Positions 1 to 13,150 of a stretch of 64,000 nucleotides of DNA are shown here, in pieces. The position numbers and the translations under genes were made by a program. Below the pieces are notes generated by a model that was given only the letters and a program-made list of their open reading frames with translations, was not told the DNA's origin and searched no databases. This DNA comes from Branchiostoma floridae (lineage: Eukaryota; Chordata; Leptocardii; Amphioxiformes; Branchiostomatidae). Positions within the stretch are counted from its first letter, which is position 1; the number at the start of each line of letters is the position of its first letter. The stretch spans positions 14,398,745-14,462,744 of the forward strand of contig NC_049993.1 in NCBI RefSeq assembly GCF_000003815.2. Reading direction: 5' to 3'.

Positions 1-3000
1 AGCAAAATAACTGTATATCTGGTGAAAGCATATTCCTTTAGCTACAACATAAACTATGTTTCGATCCTTCAACTTCTCTGATTTTAAAAAATTAGAGGGA
101 AAAAACATTATTTTCATGTAAAAAATAATGCAAAAAATCGGGCATTTTGGCATTGAAAGAAAAACATGAAGATGATTTTTCCGACAAACACGACTGGTAC
201 TGTCAGAAAGAGGAAAATCTAACGAGTAATCCAGCTAATTATAAAGAAAATTCTAGTACTACAGTTTTTTTAATCATCCACGGCGCGCGGCATTACAACT
301 AGGCTTAACACAGCGCTTCAGAGGTAAATCTAGGTCACGAGCCGAATCACATTCAGGCGTAGGAATATCCCGGAAGTAAGACGCGGACCAAAACACAATT
401 GGCACCGAAAACACACCATTTCCTACGCTTTTCAGCCATGTAACCGTTTAATGTCATTTCGCAGGAAATAATGAGAAATGTCAACTCAAACATGGACCCT
501 CGGAAGCCTTTCGTCACTTTTTTCTCGCGCACTAGCTCGGACCCCGGTCGCGGAAGAACTGGTGTGTGCACCGATAATATTATTGTGTTTTAGATTATTT
601 TTCTTCCAATTTCAAATACATAAGATAGAATAATAAGATGGTTCACGGTTACAAGTACGCATGCGGAAGGTCAAGGGTAAGGGGCATTTTCTTTGTGTCT
701 CAGGGGCCTTCACCCTTGGCTTTCTACAAACCACAAACTTCTTGAACCACAAATAACTGTTAAGCACCTTATTGTAAAAGACAACAAGTAGTATCAGCAT
801 AATAAGAATAATCCACTGACAAATGTTATAGACGCGAGAGAAAATATTGAAAATGTATCAGTTAGTTTTTAATAAATGTCAAGACTGATTACTATTCCGT
901 TCGACATACTCATAATAAACATTAGCAAAAATACAATATTGGTTCTTCATGGGCACAATTATTTTTGATTTACAAATAAATGTCAATTATATTTGATAAA
1001 CAAGTGAAAAGGGGTCTAATTGAAGAATCTAATTCATCAAACAGTGTATTGAATAAATGGCATCAATGTTGGTATCGCAAAAATGCAATAATAATATAGG
1101 TATAACTTACAGGTAGGTGTATTATTGACAGTACTTTTGAATTCTGGAAGAACTCTCCAGAATTCTTGAACTCTCCAGAATTCTTGAACCTTAGCCAGAA
1201 TACTGAAATATTCTGCATCGAAAGATATTGAGATGACGTTTGGGATTTCTCCAAGATTCTTGGAATCCCGAATGAAGTTCCCCAGATATATGAATTACAC
1301 AGATGAGGAAGGATAATAAGAAGTGCCATGTCTATGTGGGCCTCCACGGCGTATGGTGACCCTTTTTGAATTGGATTCTCAATATCCGGTTTGGGTGCGT
1401 GCGAGGTCGCGTGAGGTTGTTCCCCTACAACATGCTTTCTACGAGGAAAGTATCAATCTTCTTTCGTATCGACGTCATAGATACAAGGATATTGCCCCAT
1501 GTCATAATGTAATCTAGTACAGAAACATTTGTAGAGTGTACAAACGCTGTTATTTCTATCAAGGAAAATGATTATGCTAACACTTTTCTGACAAAAGACT
1601 GAAGTCTCGTTTTTTCGAGTGGATATTTTCTATCCAAAAACATGATGATACCAGAACCATTAAAAGAAAATGATGAGCGCATGCCTTTCTTTGAATTCGC
1701 ATCATCCGTTCGATTCGTCACCCAAATACTTGAAATTTGTGAAGAAGTGAAAAAGGGTAAAAGATTTAAAAGTCAGATTTTATTGCCACCGTCACCCCTA
1801 GCTTTCCGTTGACACTCGAAGTCAGAATTTTTACATTCCCCCCATACCACTAGACGACTATTTGGCAGACATTCAAACGAATTTCATAAATGAAAAAGGA
1901 AGCTTTAAACGTTTTGTGTATCTCATTGTCTTTTCACACGTTTACATTTTATACGATACTAGTGTTTTTAAAGTAAGGCCACAGCAAGTAAATCTTATGG
2001 ATGACATCCTATTCAAGCTGCAAAAATAGTGAGCTAGGGCGAAAGAAAAGCAAGATTGGTGAAAAAAAACACAAGATGGCTACATCATCAAAATAGACAC
2101 CATAAACGTCGCAACAAGAACTGAAACGACAAAACATGGTATCACAGCCAACATTCCTGTGTTCAATACATGTACTGCTGTAGTAAAAGTGACACTAGTG
2201 TGGTAGACTGGTAACACTTACCATGTTGGTAACTACAGTAACACTACAGTCCGGTCCAAGGTACCTCCTTGGTATCACTTCTAAATGTACATGTACAATC
2301 ATTAGGCTACAACACAAGATACTTGCTCAATTTGGTAATTCTTTTGGCTAAGTTGACTATCTTCAAAGAAGAAAAAAATGTTTTTTTTTCTTCTGAGATA
2401 TTAATGAGCGCGCGGATGCCACCCATAAAATTTACCTGCTGTGGCCTAAAGACTTATCCATTTGAGGTCGTAGCGAGGTCACAGAGCAATCGCCTTTCAC
2501 TCGAATGTGAAGGCCTGACCAATAGACAACCAGGAGGTAATTGAATTACAGGGGATCGACTATCAGTAACATTAACATTTAGATTAAAAACCAATTACTT
2601 CTGAAGGAAAGATGCGACTGGGTTGGAACTAATCCACGACAGATACTACATTACTTTTTTACCGATCCTGCCAACACTGTAATAAGGAAAGGTCTTGGAT
2701 CTAGCTCGAACTGTTATTAACCCACGTTGTTGCCCCAATGAATACGTTTGCTCTTTACACCCGACCCCGAGATAGTTCGAAACCGTCCTCTCGTTTATTT
2801 GCAGGTGAAATATGACTTATAGGTTAGGGTCTACCGCGGATATCATCTGCAGAACAGGTGAGTGTCTATGGTTGACATCACAGTTGAGTTGCCCGGTGGA
2901 GGGTACAAAATGAAAAGAACGACCGTTATACCCTTTAAATTGAACTGTAATTGCCAACACCCAAAATGGCGCCTGGTCAAAAGAAGAATTTACTTGAAAG

Positions 3001-3034
3001 TTCATCGGTGTTGGAGAAAGTCATTATTGAATTG
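1..3034. other. AT-rich stretch, no gene seen
   Basis: Only short frames without domain motifs. An 18-base unit (aactctccagaattcttg) is repeated at 1151-1186. Nothing else could be supported. Confidence 0.6.
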
Positions 3035-3039
3035 TTTAA

Positions 3040-3293
3040 CTGTAATATCCAACACAAATATTGGACTCACCCAAATACATCTACATCAGAGCTTTACAAC
3101 CATCCCTGACAGAGACGGTTGGCGCCAAAGTCTTCCTGCAACCTATGATCCACTGCTTACTGAGTCATGTGTTCTATCTGCATAATGTGGCGTCACGACA
3201 GCAGTGGATTATTAATTTTTTGACAGTCGACAAAGACTGGTGCTGTTCAGTCGAAAATTTTCGCGAGTCCAATTTTTGTGTTGGATATTACAG
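3040..3293. mobile_element. MITE with TTTAA target duplication
   Basis: Termini CTGTAATATCCAACACAAA and the matching TTTGTGTTGGATATTACAG form inverted repeats of about 28 bases, flanked by TTTAA at 3035-3039 and 3294-3298. The 254-base element has no transposase frame. A second, inverted and shortened copy is at 42502-42700. The frames seen across it are incidental. Confidence 0.8.
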
Positions 3294-3298
3294 TTTAA

Positions 3299-5911
3299 CT
3301 AGTTTAATAAGAGTAGTCTTTGTCAAAGAATTAGGAATTATGAAATTGATGTTATAGAATTGAAAACGTGGCTTCGGGAGCAATAGATCATATCTTATAG
3401 AACGTCCATGGCACCCCCTTATCTGTGAAGGGACTTTCTGAAAGTCTTTTCAAAATTTCATGTAGAAGGAAAATGTACCATAGCCTTTGAAGTTTGGACA
3501 AAGTTGCTCAACTTACCATTTCTTTGGTGCAAGGACAAATCTGAGTTGCGTGGTCTGAATTTCACACCGTTGACTAAGCACGAATTTGGGCCAAAGACAG
3601 GCTTTGTTTGGAATCTTCAGCTGTTCAATGAATTTTGACCTGGTCGGCCCTTATCCTTCCATTTCTGTTGACTACAATTGTGACGTTCCGGTAAAACAGA
3701 CATTTTGAGATTGAGATTTGCATTATTGCCTTTAAATATGAGGCGTTGTTCCAGAGCATTTAGCATAGTCCTATATGACCGGCAATAACTTTGATATCAG
3801 CCCTATTTGCTTAAGAGTTTGTGGGCTAACCTCAACGGATGGGTCAGAGGTCAGGGGTCATTTTTAAAGTTCTAGAGTGCCTGAAGCTCTCGAATACATT
3901 GCCCGTAACAGCATTGTTTTCCATGCATCTATAGAAACTTAATCTCTGGTTGTTACCCATTTCTGTTGCCAGTAATCTTTACAGTTAGATTAAGCGGCAG
4001 TATAAATTCTATCCATAACTTGTTATCGTTGTAAGTGTCTTTAAAGGGGGGCTGAAACATAATAAACTACACAAATAAATCTTAAGTTAAAACATGGGTA
4101 AAAACTGATGGCTAAAGATTTCTCTGGGTCAAGGGCATATACCGAGGCTACTAAATTGATACTGGTCTTTATTTTAAGACAAAATTAAAAAAAAATCCTT
4201 TGGCGATTTTTACATCATTCTCGTATTAGGCCAGATCAAATCAGTCTGCATTGTAAAATGATTATACAATTTAAATGCAAATATACGTTTTGTGTATTCG
4301 TTGATGATTTTTTTAACCGGGCGATTCTGCTTATTCGAAACAAGTTTATATTGTACGCCACTGCCTAAAACGGAACGAGTGAACATGTTATTTATGCATT
4401 CTATTACCAGAACGGTGGACCAGTAAAGCTTGAAAAGGTCGGAAATATTTATATGTGGCTTTCAAGGTAAAAAACAAGTATGATTGATTACTGAATCATG
4501 GAATTTTTCAGCAGTTACAAAAATAAGATAAAAAATGCATATCTGTCTATTTATGCCACATGTTGACTATAAAATGATAAGATATGTTGAATTGAAAAAA
4601 AGGATTGCATTAATATTCAAAACATAAAGAAGATTGCTTTTTTTATTAATGAAATGCAAAATACACACACACACACAGTGGTGCGGTACTCAAGCTGAGA
4701 GCTTATGTTAACAGCACCACTAACAAAATAGAGTCAATAACACATACGAGTACGAAAAGCGTCATTATAAACATAAATATTATGCAAACATAACGCCAAT
4801 AGTGTACAGTAACAACATGCTTATGATTGACCAATTTGACTCCTGTGAGGTTGTTTTTAAGACATGTCTGGCTTACAACTTTTAATTACAGATCGCCGTC
4901 CAACCGAGAGAAACACATTATCCTTAAACATACGGGGGAGCTTGTCAGCGGAAAATAACTCGTAATTTCTGACCGAAGACATTTTCCCAGTAATTAGCTG
5001 CAATGATTCCGCTAGAGTGATTCATGATTGACTCAATCAATCACTTTGATTTATGTGTGACCGTTGGTTATAAGATCAGAAAAAAGGGCAATACTCAGTG
5101 TGTTATGAAGCAGGATTTAACTAGAAATTAGTATTGGCAGTATAGTATAACAGCAGCCTAGTGGGGGCTCTTTGGCCGAATTATTATCGGGCTTGTTTAC
5201 AAGATACAATTTCAAAATCGAATTTGATAACACCTAATTTGGTTTTTATTTTTGGGTGCACTGGAAAATGCGGTAAAATCGTAATGCTGCGGTCATAAGC
5301 CACTAATCTGTATTTGCAAATATATTTTTAAAAATTGCAACATTGATTATGTATTTGTTTCTGTTTGTACTTGTGATGGTGTTGTATTTGTAATGATTCT
5401 ATTATATTTTTGCGAGGTTATTCTGGTGTCCGTAAAAAAATTAGAAGCATTTAATCAGAATTTTCAACTAAGTCGCACAAATGGGACTGAACGGCAAATT
5501 GTTCGACCGAGCTAAACCATTATCATTGTCATAGTCATTGTTATTGTCAAAAAATTAAAAAAACAAACACCTGTGATGTCTGGATATAGACATAAAAGTG
5601 GTTTAACGCCCCCCGTCTCCATTTTGTGATGGTTGTAAATAAAACCGGGGATCAAAATCATTAGTCCTCTTTTCTGAACATTTTTCTTTTTCTATGCAGA
5701 GAGAAAAAAAAGACTTGTAAACTAGCACTTTAATCTTCTTAGTGGTTTCCTCAAACCGCGGAATTGTTTTGTCTTCCGCTCTTCAAGACCTATCTAAGTA
5801 TTCTCAAATTGTCAAAACCAAAATTGCGTTTCCTATATTAGATATAGCCTTCATTATATAAAATCTGATAATCATGCATCTGGCTGACTAATGACAGCAA
5901 TTATGGCAACA
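3299..5911. other. AT-rich stretch, no gene seen
   Basis: No frame of note on either strand. A (CA)n tract lies at 4662-4677. The rest is low-complexity AT-rich DNA. Confidence 0.6.
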
Positions 5912-6257
5912 GCATCTCTTATGAAATGAACGATATAAATAAGCATCATCATAGACTGCCGTGGTTTAACGTTTACCATAAAAGATGTCGATAATAAAAC
6001 GGAGCAAACAAATTAAGGAAAACAACCAATAGCTGACGATCATTACGCTTGTATATGTTGGAAGATAAGCAATAATTACGCATCTGGTATGAAATGAACA
6101 ATATTATTAAGCATTATCATAGACAGTCGTGCTTTAACGTTATCATAAAAGATGCCGATAACAAAACGACAAAACGGAGCAAACTAATAAAGGAAAATAA
6201 CCAATAGCTGGCGATCATTACGCTTGTATATGTTGGAAGATAAGCAATAATTACGCA
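5912..6257. repeat. Two-copy tandem duplication, about 168-176 bases per unit
   Basis: Blocks such as 'atgaaatgaac', 'ataaaagatg', 'ccaatagctg' and 'cgatcattacgcttgtatat' recur in the same order at 5912-6079 and 6080-6257. The second unit has a short extra stretch (acgacaaa). AT-rich, non-coding. Confidence 0.85.
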
Positions 6258-7629
6258 CCATATAGGCACTAATGTCTGCCATTACAAAACCCCTTGACAA
6301 CTGATTCCGGTTCCACAACAATAATTACTATCATCAAATCTTGGGAACAGCAACGATTGATCATTTCGTCTTCAGGCATAGGAAAAAGAACATTGTGTTT
6401 TTGATTACACATTCTACCACAGGAATTAAATGTCGACTCTAGCCTTTTGTTGGGGTCAACCTCGATTTAGGGACATAAACTTTGTTCTATGACAGTTGAT
6501 GAAAAATAAAACAGGCTTAATCTTTTTCACATTGAAAAACTTTGAACATATCATGCTACTTTACCAATGGTTATCTACATTGTACGTCTTGCCTAGTCCA
6601 GTTAAAAAAAAACATGTACTTGCAATTCTGATTGCACTATATGTGGCTACAATACGATGTTGAAAATACTTGTGTTTAACTGCTTTTGCTTGGCAAAGTC
6701 ATTGAAATTCAAAAAGATATGAAAATCTCCACATCGCCTATTTTGGAATCATAATTGGTAATATTAACTCTCGATGCTATCGGCATAATATAGCCATATT
6801 AAAAATAGATTCAGGAATTTAAAAAAATTAAAGAGTTTTGCCAATAAAGCATCGGTAATAATGGGTACTATACACTTGAGACATTTAGGTGTTCTCGACA
6901 ATGTTGGAGGGCCTCTATAACATTGCATTTTGATGTGGTGGTATAATGATACCCAGCCTAATTATAAGAGTCGATGTTGGAGAATAATAACATTAATTAT
7001 CATAAAAAAATCATCATACATACGACTGGTATAACATTATAACAAAAACAAGACGGTTAAAGACTGCTTTTATTATAGACACAAGCATACCTTCACAAAT
7101 AACAGTCTTGGCGACTCATCATAGCTCGGTGGCTTATATGTGATTGGGGCCGGAGACAAAGGATGACTCCAAGGATCCGTCTCCCATAATTACGAGGCAG
7201 TAGCAGTGATCACTGACACTCTGTAACCCTCGGTGGGATTGCTGCAATTTCGCGCATGACCTTATTGCTGACACCATTTCATTGATAACATTAAGTATCG
7301 CAGGCGGAAACACCCACCCGGCTAGCGAAGGTAGCGCCTTGTCGATTGGATGTTCAAGTTAGCCGCCATTTTGAATCGTCCAAGTGGATGTATGATTTCT
7401 TTTTTGTTTGCAAGGGGAGGGATGGATCTTCACTCGTTCGTGATAACGTTCGCTGTTCCGGAAAGTGAATTTGACCTTGAAGCACGCGGCGGAGATAGTA
7501 AGGCAGTGCTATAATTATCTGTCGCACGATATTCCTGTCATTAATTCAGACAGGCGTACACCAAGGTGACACTCGTGTCCCTCGAAGCGTGTTTTATTAT
7601 TCAATGATTCTACGAACTTGTCACCCGAA
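6258..7629. other. Intergenic stretch, no gene seen
   Basis: AT-rich to about 7100, then somewhat GC-richer. No coding, repeat or RNA signal could be supported. Confidence 0.55.
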
Positions 7630-8160
7630 GAAAATTTCCATATTCAGAAGTGTTTTAACATGACGGTTCCGTCTGGATAGCTTTTGTATTTGTATAAATA
7701 TTACTGTAAAACAGTTTTTAGGTTTGCTTGCGGTTAAAGACAGGCACAGTTGCAATGTGATGGGGGCAAACTTGTTACACCGAGGATTCTACATCTTGAA
7801 AAGTGTTTTGAAATGACTGTTCTTACTAAATAGTTTTTGTATTTATGTCAACATTAGTCCCATTTTTTTTTATTTGCTTGCGGTCAAGGACAAACAAAAT
7901 GTCGGCTGGTAGGTTAAGGGGAAGGGATTGTGAAACTTATTTGCATATTGAGAAGTGTTTTTAAATGATAATTCCTTCTGACTATGTTTAACAAGTCTAA
8001 TACACATTTGTGTGTGTGTGTGTGTGATGGGGGGTGGGGGCGAATCTGAAGAATCGTATGCAAATCCCAACAGATTTTAGGTTTGCCTGCGATCAATGTC
8101 AAGCATGCAGTCGACTTACAAGTGAAGGGGGAGGGGGGCAGCATGCCAACTATGTAAATT
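7630..8160. repeat. Degenerate tandem array with a (TG)n tract
   Basis: At least three diverged units share 'tttgcttgcggttaaagaca' (7724), 'tttgcttgcggtcaaggaca' (7872) and 'tttgcctgcgatcaatgtca' (8081), alternating with 'agaagtgtttt..aatga' blocks near 7648, 7800 and 7950. A TG microsatellite occupies 8008-8026. No coding signal. Confidence 0.7.
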
Positions 8161-8551
8161 CTTTTACAGATAACCATCCTGCTCAATTTTACAAAACTCG
8201 TGATCAAAAGTATGGGTAGATACTAATTTCATTAAACGGTTTCATCCCCTTCGGCGGGGTAATTTTCGCTTCAGTTGTAAAAACAAATCGTTCCGCTTCA
8301 CCCCAAACGAACTGGGATGAGATGAGATTGCATCAACTCTATCCCTCGGGGTTTGAATCAAATTATCAAGAGGAAGAGTGCTTCAGATAAGCATCGAAAG
8401 ATACGATTTTGAGGGAATTATTGCAAGGTTACTTAAGTTCATATGTAGTTTTTGAAAAGTTTGCCGACATCATTTATATGTATAATCGACATTTTTACTT
8501 ATCAGTATATACCTGACAGTTACTCCAAAGTTTCTTTAATCAATGACATTT

Positions 8552-8674
8552 TTAAAGGTAAGGTACATACCTCCAAATTTTTGGCGGCTGCCGTCCATCT
8601 TGTTCACGGAGAGTGACGTAGTCTCGATCTCGCGAGAGAGCACGATAATTTGGAGGTATGTACATGACCTTTAA
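8552..8674. mobile_element. Short inverted-repeat element (123 bases)
   Basis: Arms TTAAAGGT...GTACATACCTCCAAATT and AATTTGGAGGTATGTAC...ACCTTTAA pair over 28 positions with three mismatches. The loop contains a CTCGCGAGAG palindrome. Either a MITE or a stable hairpin; no second copy was seen in the window. Confidence 0.7.
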
Positions 8675-9859
8675 CAACAGTCATTGCTTGACAAAAAAAA
8701 ACAAAAAAACTGTAACCTTAGTCACTGCATTCATACGTGAATAATGAACCTTTTCAACGATATTGCTTATTAATTTGTTGTCTCCTTCAGATTCAAGTAC
8801 AGCAAGTAATTAAAACTAACTATAAAGGGAAAAGGTTTGCCATTTTTAATGAATAGTTCCTTATCGGTATTTCCTCCTTAGCTAAATTAGAGCAAATTGC
8901 ATTCAAACCTGCTCTAATATGCTATGTTAAAACATTTTATGAACTATGATGAGTGGGGAATAAAAACTTAGTCACATGTGGGACCGCATTTTTCGCTAAA
9001 GCGCCACCTAGTGTTGGAAAATAGAACCAGTTATTACTGCCATAAAGAAGGCAAAAGAACTGCTGCCACCTCTTAGTGAAATTTTTTCATCAGCATCCGT
9101 TTATTCTATCAACATGTTGAACTTAAAAAGCATCTCATGAACCAAATAAAATTATATAAATACTATTATAAGGTAATGTTACCGAGTTTGCATCTAGCGA
9201 GGCCCAACATTCATGTAAGCATGCTTTGGTAGTTCTTTTAAAATTCATTAGGGCAACTACTGAGCGCGACTAGCATTGAAACTTCACCTCTTGACACCAT
9301 TTAGTTGTTATGAGAATACAGAAACCACATAGGTTACATATTTGACACCAAAGCGTTGCAAGCGTACCGAAACGCCCCTGTTCAAGACCTTAGGTGTCAC
9401 TAGGTCTGCCACATAGACTAGAAAGAACCGCCCATACCCTATGAAACGCTACCTCTTCGATCGATCGTAATCACATAAAGATGCCAGACAGATATTATTA
9501 CATGTATTGATGGTTATTGTGCGCTTTCTATTTTAGTATATCACAAAAGGAGCCGTAAAAAAGGAGGCAGTGAATACCGTTAATTATTTCCCAATAACGT
9601 ACTTATGAAGCATTTTCCATGTCCGGATCAATTGATGTACTTAGTAATATGTCTTGTCGACTTACATACATGGATTGTCCAACTTCTTCTGTGTCTTTCT
9701 TTGAACACTTCACGATCATATATCTTGCTAAGATATAACCGTATTACTTTAAAATAATTTTTTGCTTTAAAAGTGTTTCGGTAATTTTTGTTGTTACGTA
9801 TTTTCCTTGGATTTCTTACCAAGCACTGTATCTATGCAAATTAATGATGTACAGAGAAT
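8675..9859. other. AT-rich stretch, no gene seen
   Basis: No frame with recognisable content. It runs into the degenerate tandem repeats at 9860. Confidence 0.55.
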
Positions 9860-10156
9860 TATATACTAATTTCACTTTTTGGTTCTTTTGAACCGTAAAC
9901 TGTACCTATGCAATTCATGTCAGTGATAAGAACAAATGCTGAGTTAACTCATTGCTACATTTGAACCTTTTGCATTATCTACGGCCATGTAAATGATAGT
10001 GAAATACAACGTAACGAGTCCACTTATTGGTACATTCAAACCTGTATTTGTGCAAATTATTTTCAGTAAATAACGATTCCACTCATTAGTTTATTCAAAT
10101 GTATGCAAATTAGGGGAAAAACATGATTCTACTCATTGGTTTATTCATACCCTTAC
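9860..10156. repeat. Degenerate short tandem repeats
   Basis: Roughly 50-70 base units share 'ccactcattggtt.attcaaacctgta' and 'atgcaaatta'. Clear copies start near 10016, 10074 and 10124. The last unit runs into the splice donor of the candidate minus-strand exon at 10157. Confidence 0.55.
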
Positions 10157-10469
10157 CTGTATCCATACAACTAGCTGCATAGAATTGCATAATGAGTACT
10201 GCTAATCCAGTCTGAAAGAATCGAGGAATGCTAATGGATTGAGCTTTGCCCGCCAGGAGATTCGGTCTTAGGTTAGAGCATAGGTTTCTAATGAGGTTTG
10301 ACGTTTTCGGCATGTTAATGTCGAGAGGCCGTGAACTGTAGATGTCTGTGGCGTGCAGTAGGGCGCCCGTCAGGACAATTCGGGCCCGTGGAGTTGATGA
10401 AAGTGCCGCCAGCGTCAACTGCACTCTCATTGGTTTACCGTCAAAGGATCTCTCTATCCAGGTGCCACC
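10157..10469 (-). CDS. Candidate minus-strand coding exon, product unknown
   Basis: On the minus strand 104 codons are open and end at GGATACAG|GTAAGG, a near-ideal donor. The encoded stretch looks protein-like (LTLAALSSTPRARIVL, LRPNLLAGKAQSI) but matches no family I recognise. Upstream the frame is closed by a TAG whose AG could itself serve as an acceptor. That TAG lies at the edge of a MITE (10471-10728), so the exon may have been cut by the insertion. No neighbouring exon was found, so it may be a remnant or a chance frame. Confidence 0.3.
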
Positions 10470-10470
10470 C

Positions 10471-10728
10471 TAAGGTGGTATCTCATTGCACTTGAGGCAC
10501 GGGTGTGGCACTGCGGGGTTCGGAGATTACTCAGCGAATTTTACAGATAAAGAACGAATTTTCTTATGATTTGTGTATTTGTTGTCTTTTAAGCCACAAT
10601 TTTCGAATTAGGCAATATGATCTAAATTATAGAGAAAAAAAAATCGGTGAAAATAACACAACGGTGCCGCAGTGAACGAACTCCAAAGTGCAGCACCGGT
10701 GCCTCAAGCGCAGTGAGATACTACCTTT
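10471..10728 (+). mobile_element. MITE family M1, copy A
   Basis: Termini AAGGTGGTATCTCA (10472-10485) and TGAGATACTACCTT (10714-10727) are inverted repeats that extend to about 27 bases. Shared internal blocks are 'gataaagaac', 'tttgt.gtcttttaagcca' and 'caatat.atctaaatta'. Two other copies in the window are 23604-23866 and 48051-48304. Confidence 0.8.
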
Positions 10729-10759
10729 GCTGCCTTTGGCCCACCAGCAACACAATTAC

Positions 10760-10945
10760 AAACCAGGTCCGGGCCGGGCAACTTTCGGGAACAAAAAAAG
10801 TATGATATAATAAAAACCACACTAAACAGGACGCAAAGAGAATATTCTTGAGCATTATTCATGTGTATTGGTAAGTATTCATTTCTATTTTTGTTTCGAC
10901 AAATTGCCCAACCAGGCCCCAGATTGGGAATGTGACGTTAGCCTT
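10760..10945. mobile_element. MITE family M2, diverged copy
   Basis: Carries 'gtccgggccgggcaactttcg', 'tatgatataa', a 'gtgtatt..taggta'-like core and 'cccagattgggaatgtgac'. This matches the element at 44125-44328 in order. The ends are eroded. Confidence 0.55.
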
Positions 10946-11499
10946 ACGTTTAAGGCCTCCTTTTCACTAAACGGCGACCGAGCTGCGCTCTCACCGCGAG
11001 CTAGATCGAATTAATGTGTGTAACCTTCGATTTGATACTGGGTATATTATACAAAATGTTAATATTTGACCGAAGTTACAGGAAAACACAAGCAGCGTGA
11101 AAATATTTATTTCTATATAACCCATTGAGCTATTTTTCGAAATCTTAGCTTGCGGAGAGAGCACAGCGAAAGCACCGTTCAAATGAAAAATGGAGTGTAA
11201 GCTGAGGGAGACAATGTGCTTAAGGTTATACCACTAACAGTCGTGGGGAAATCATTTTTCCTCTGCGGAGAAGTAAGTCGATATGGCTCCTATTTCATCC
11301 TAATGAAAATGATTTTGTCTATTGATTACAGCGTTAGGTTTCCTAACACCGCCTCTATTGGGCTGCCACAAGGCATATTTCAGGGCGCATTTGTTTGGTA
11401 AAAAGGACTTCTCTAATTACATCGTTGTAACCAGAAACGACCTATCTATTTCCCAATCTCCGCCTTATTTGAGCCAGTTAGATAACCACTTTTGCCAAC

Positions 11500-11660
11500 A
11501 ACGAAGAGCGCTGTCACATAGGTCGTGCAATCGTCGTACGGTTTTGATGCCACAGGAAATTCAAGCAGGCCGTGACAGAACCAACCACTGACATGGATCC
11601 ATAACAGCATTTTGTGTACCAATACAGTTGAACTTAGCTTTGCAGGAGACGTACATTTTT
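11500..11660. repeat. Dispersed repeat shared with 57330-57500
   Basis: Shares 'cataggtcg.gc.atcgtcgtacg.ttttgatgcc' and 'gtgaca..accaacca' with 57340-57420. Several CGTACGAC words follow at 11695-11710 and 11890-11900. This copy is probably the 3' part of a SINE-like family. Confidence 0.6.
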
Positions 11661-13065
11661 GTCCTACAATATGCCAAAAGTTAGTTATCGTACGACGATC
11701 GTACGACATATGTCTTATGATAGCCGTACGAGTGCCAGACGATCAAGAACTTAGAACAGTCTTCGGATAGTCGCAGATGTGTCTTACGAAATCAAACTGT
11801 CTCCGTACCGAAATTGTTGTATTAGATCATTGTCAGTCATTTTTTTAGTCACATGTACAGCTCTTGGAAATCCGACATAAAAATCGCACGACATCGTACG
11901 ACCATTGTGGCCGATGATATCGTAAATATTCCCCAAAAAATTACATCAAATTCTTTACTGCTCTATTTCCTACTTAACGCCCATCTCAAACTAGGAACAG
12001 CAATCATGTCACCGTTGCCCAAATTCCAAGACCAGCCCTTAAGAAAGACTTATGATCAGGCCAGTAATTGGCAGAGATACTGTCTTAGATGTTTCAGCCA
12101 AGTAATTATCGCAGTAACACCTCTTTCCCACCACAGCCACAAACTATATATTTAAAAGAATCCTCAACAAATCGACATTGTTGTATTTTTGATACGGTTT
12201 GTATTGTGCATTATATTACACTTAATTTGGTGACTAATTTCAAATTTTGCATTGCCCAACTGTTGTTTGGCAATTGCTGTCTGGTAGTCAGTCGCGACTG
12301 GTGGCCTAAGAGTTGAGCCATAAAAATGAGCTTCCTACTGGTGGCTGTCTGCGATATGGCGGCCGGTACTTTGAAATGGCTGATCCTCCAATTAGTAAGT
12401 CCCCCTTACCTTTATCCCATGCAAATAGTATTTGTGAAGGGGCTTTGCAACGCCGCTTAGCGTGAACATCATTGATAGCGAATTCGAAAATCAAGGTAGT
12501 AGTTTCGTATCCTAGAGGTATTGCACAAAATCATTATTCAATCTAAAAATTATTTCCGACCATCGGTAATTCTATCGTACATACATGTAGGTATATAATA
12601 ATTTCCTCCCGTGCCATGTAGTATATTGTATGGCATATTTGTTGTCCATATCCCATACAATTGTTGAAAAATAAAGTAATTATATAACATTGTTATAATT
12701 TAGCATGTAGATTTCAGTAAACACACAGTCTACAGTTATTATATGCCTCTTTCATGTTACTTGCATGCTAATTTTGATTTGCATTTAGCTTACCATTATC
12801 TTGTGATGTCATCCAGTAATATTTAATAACTCTAGTGTATGGTTTTGTTCTATGTCACCAGTATAGGTGTCGATATCATGAAAACGTCCATTGCACAACT
12901 GACATACTTTGTGTCTTTGTAGACCCAAAAAAGAAATGACTAACAACTCTGCAATATCGTCTCAAATATCATATCTACGCTTTTAAGAATGATGAAGCGG
13001 TCTGGAATGCATTATCGATATAGCGTCCTCTTTGTCCTTCATGTATGTGCGCCAAACTTTACACA
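11661..13065. other. Intergenic stretch, no gene seen
   Basis: Contains several CGTACGAC words up to about 11900 and otherwise unremarkable sequence. The short frames overlap on both strands without motifs. Confidence 0.5.
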
Positions 13066-13149
13066 TCTCGCGAGATTTATCTCTCGCGAGATTTACCCTA
13101 GAGATTAATCTCTCGCGAGATTTACCCTTGAGATTAATCTCTCGCGAGA
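13066..13149. repeat. Cluster of four TCTCGCGAGA palindromes in a 29-base tandem array
   Basis: TCTCGCGAGA occurs at 13066-13075, 13082-13091, 13111-13120 and 13140-13149; the last three are exactly 29 bases apart within 'tttaccct(t/a)gagattaa' spacers. This palindrome is the CGCG element bound by BANP in vertebrate CpG promoters. Whether the array is a promoter here is unknown. It abuts the minus-strand frame at 13151-13531. Confidence 0.8.
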
Positions 13150-13150
13150 T

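Noticed and set aside
2862-3357. Frames whose translation recurs at 42429-42644
   Set aside because: The similarity is due to two copies of a MITE, not to conserved protein coding.
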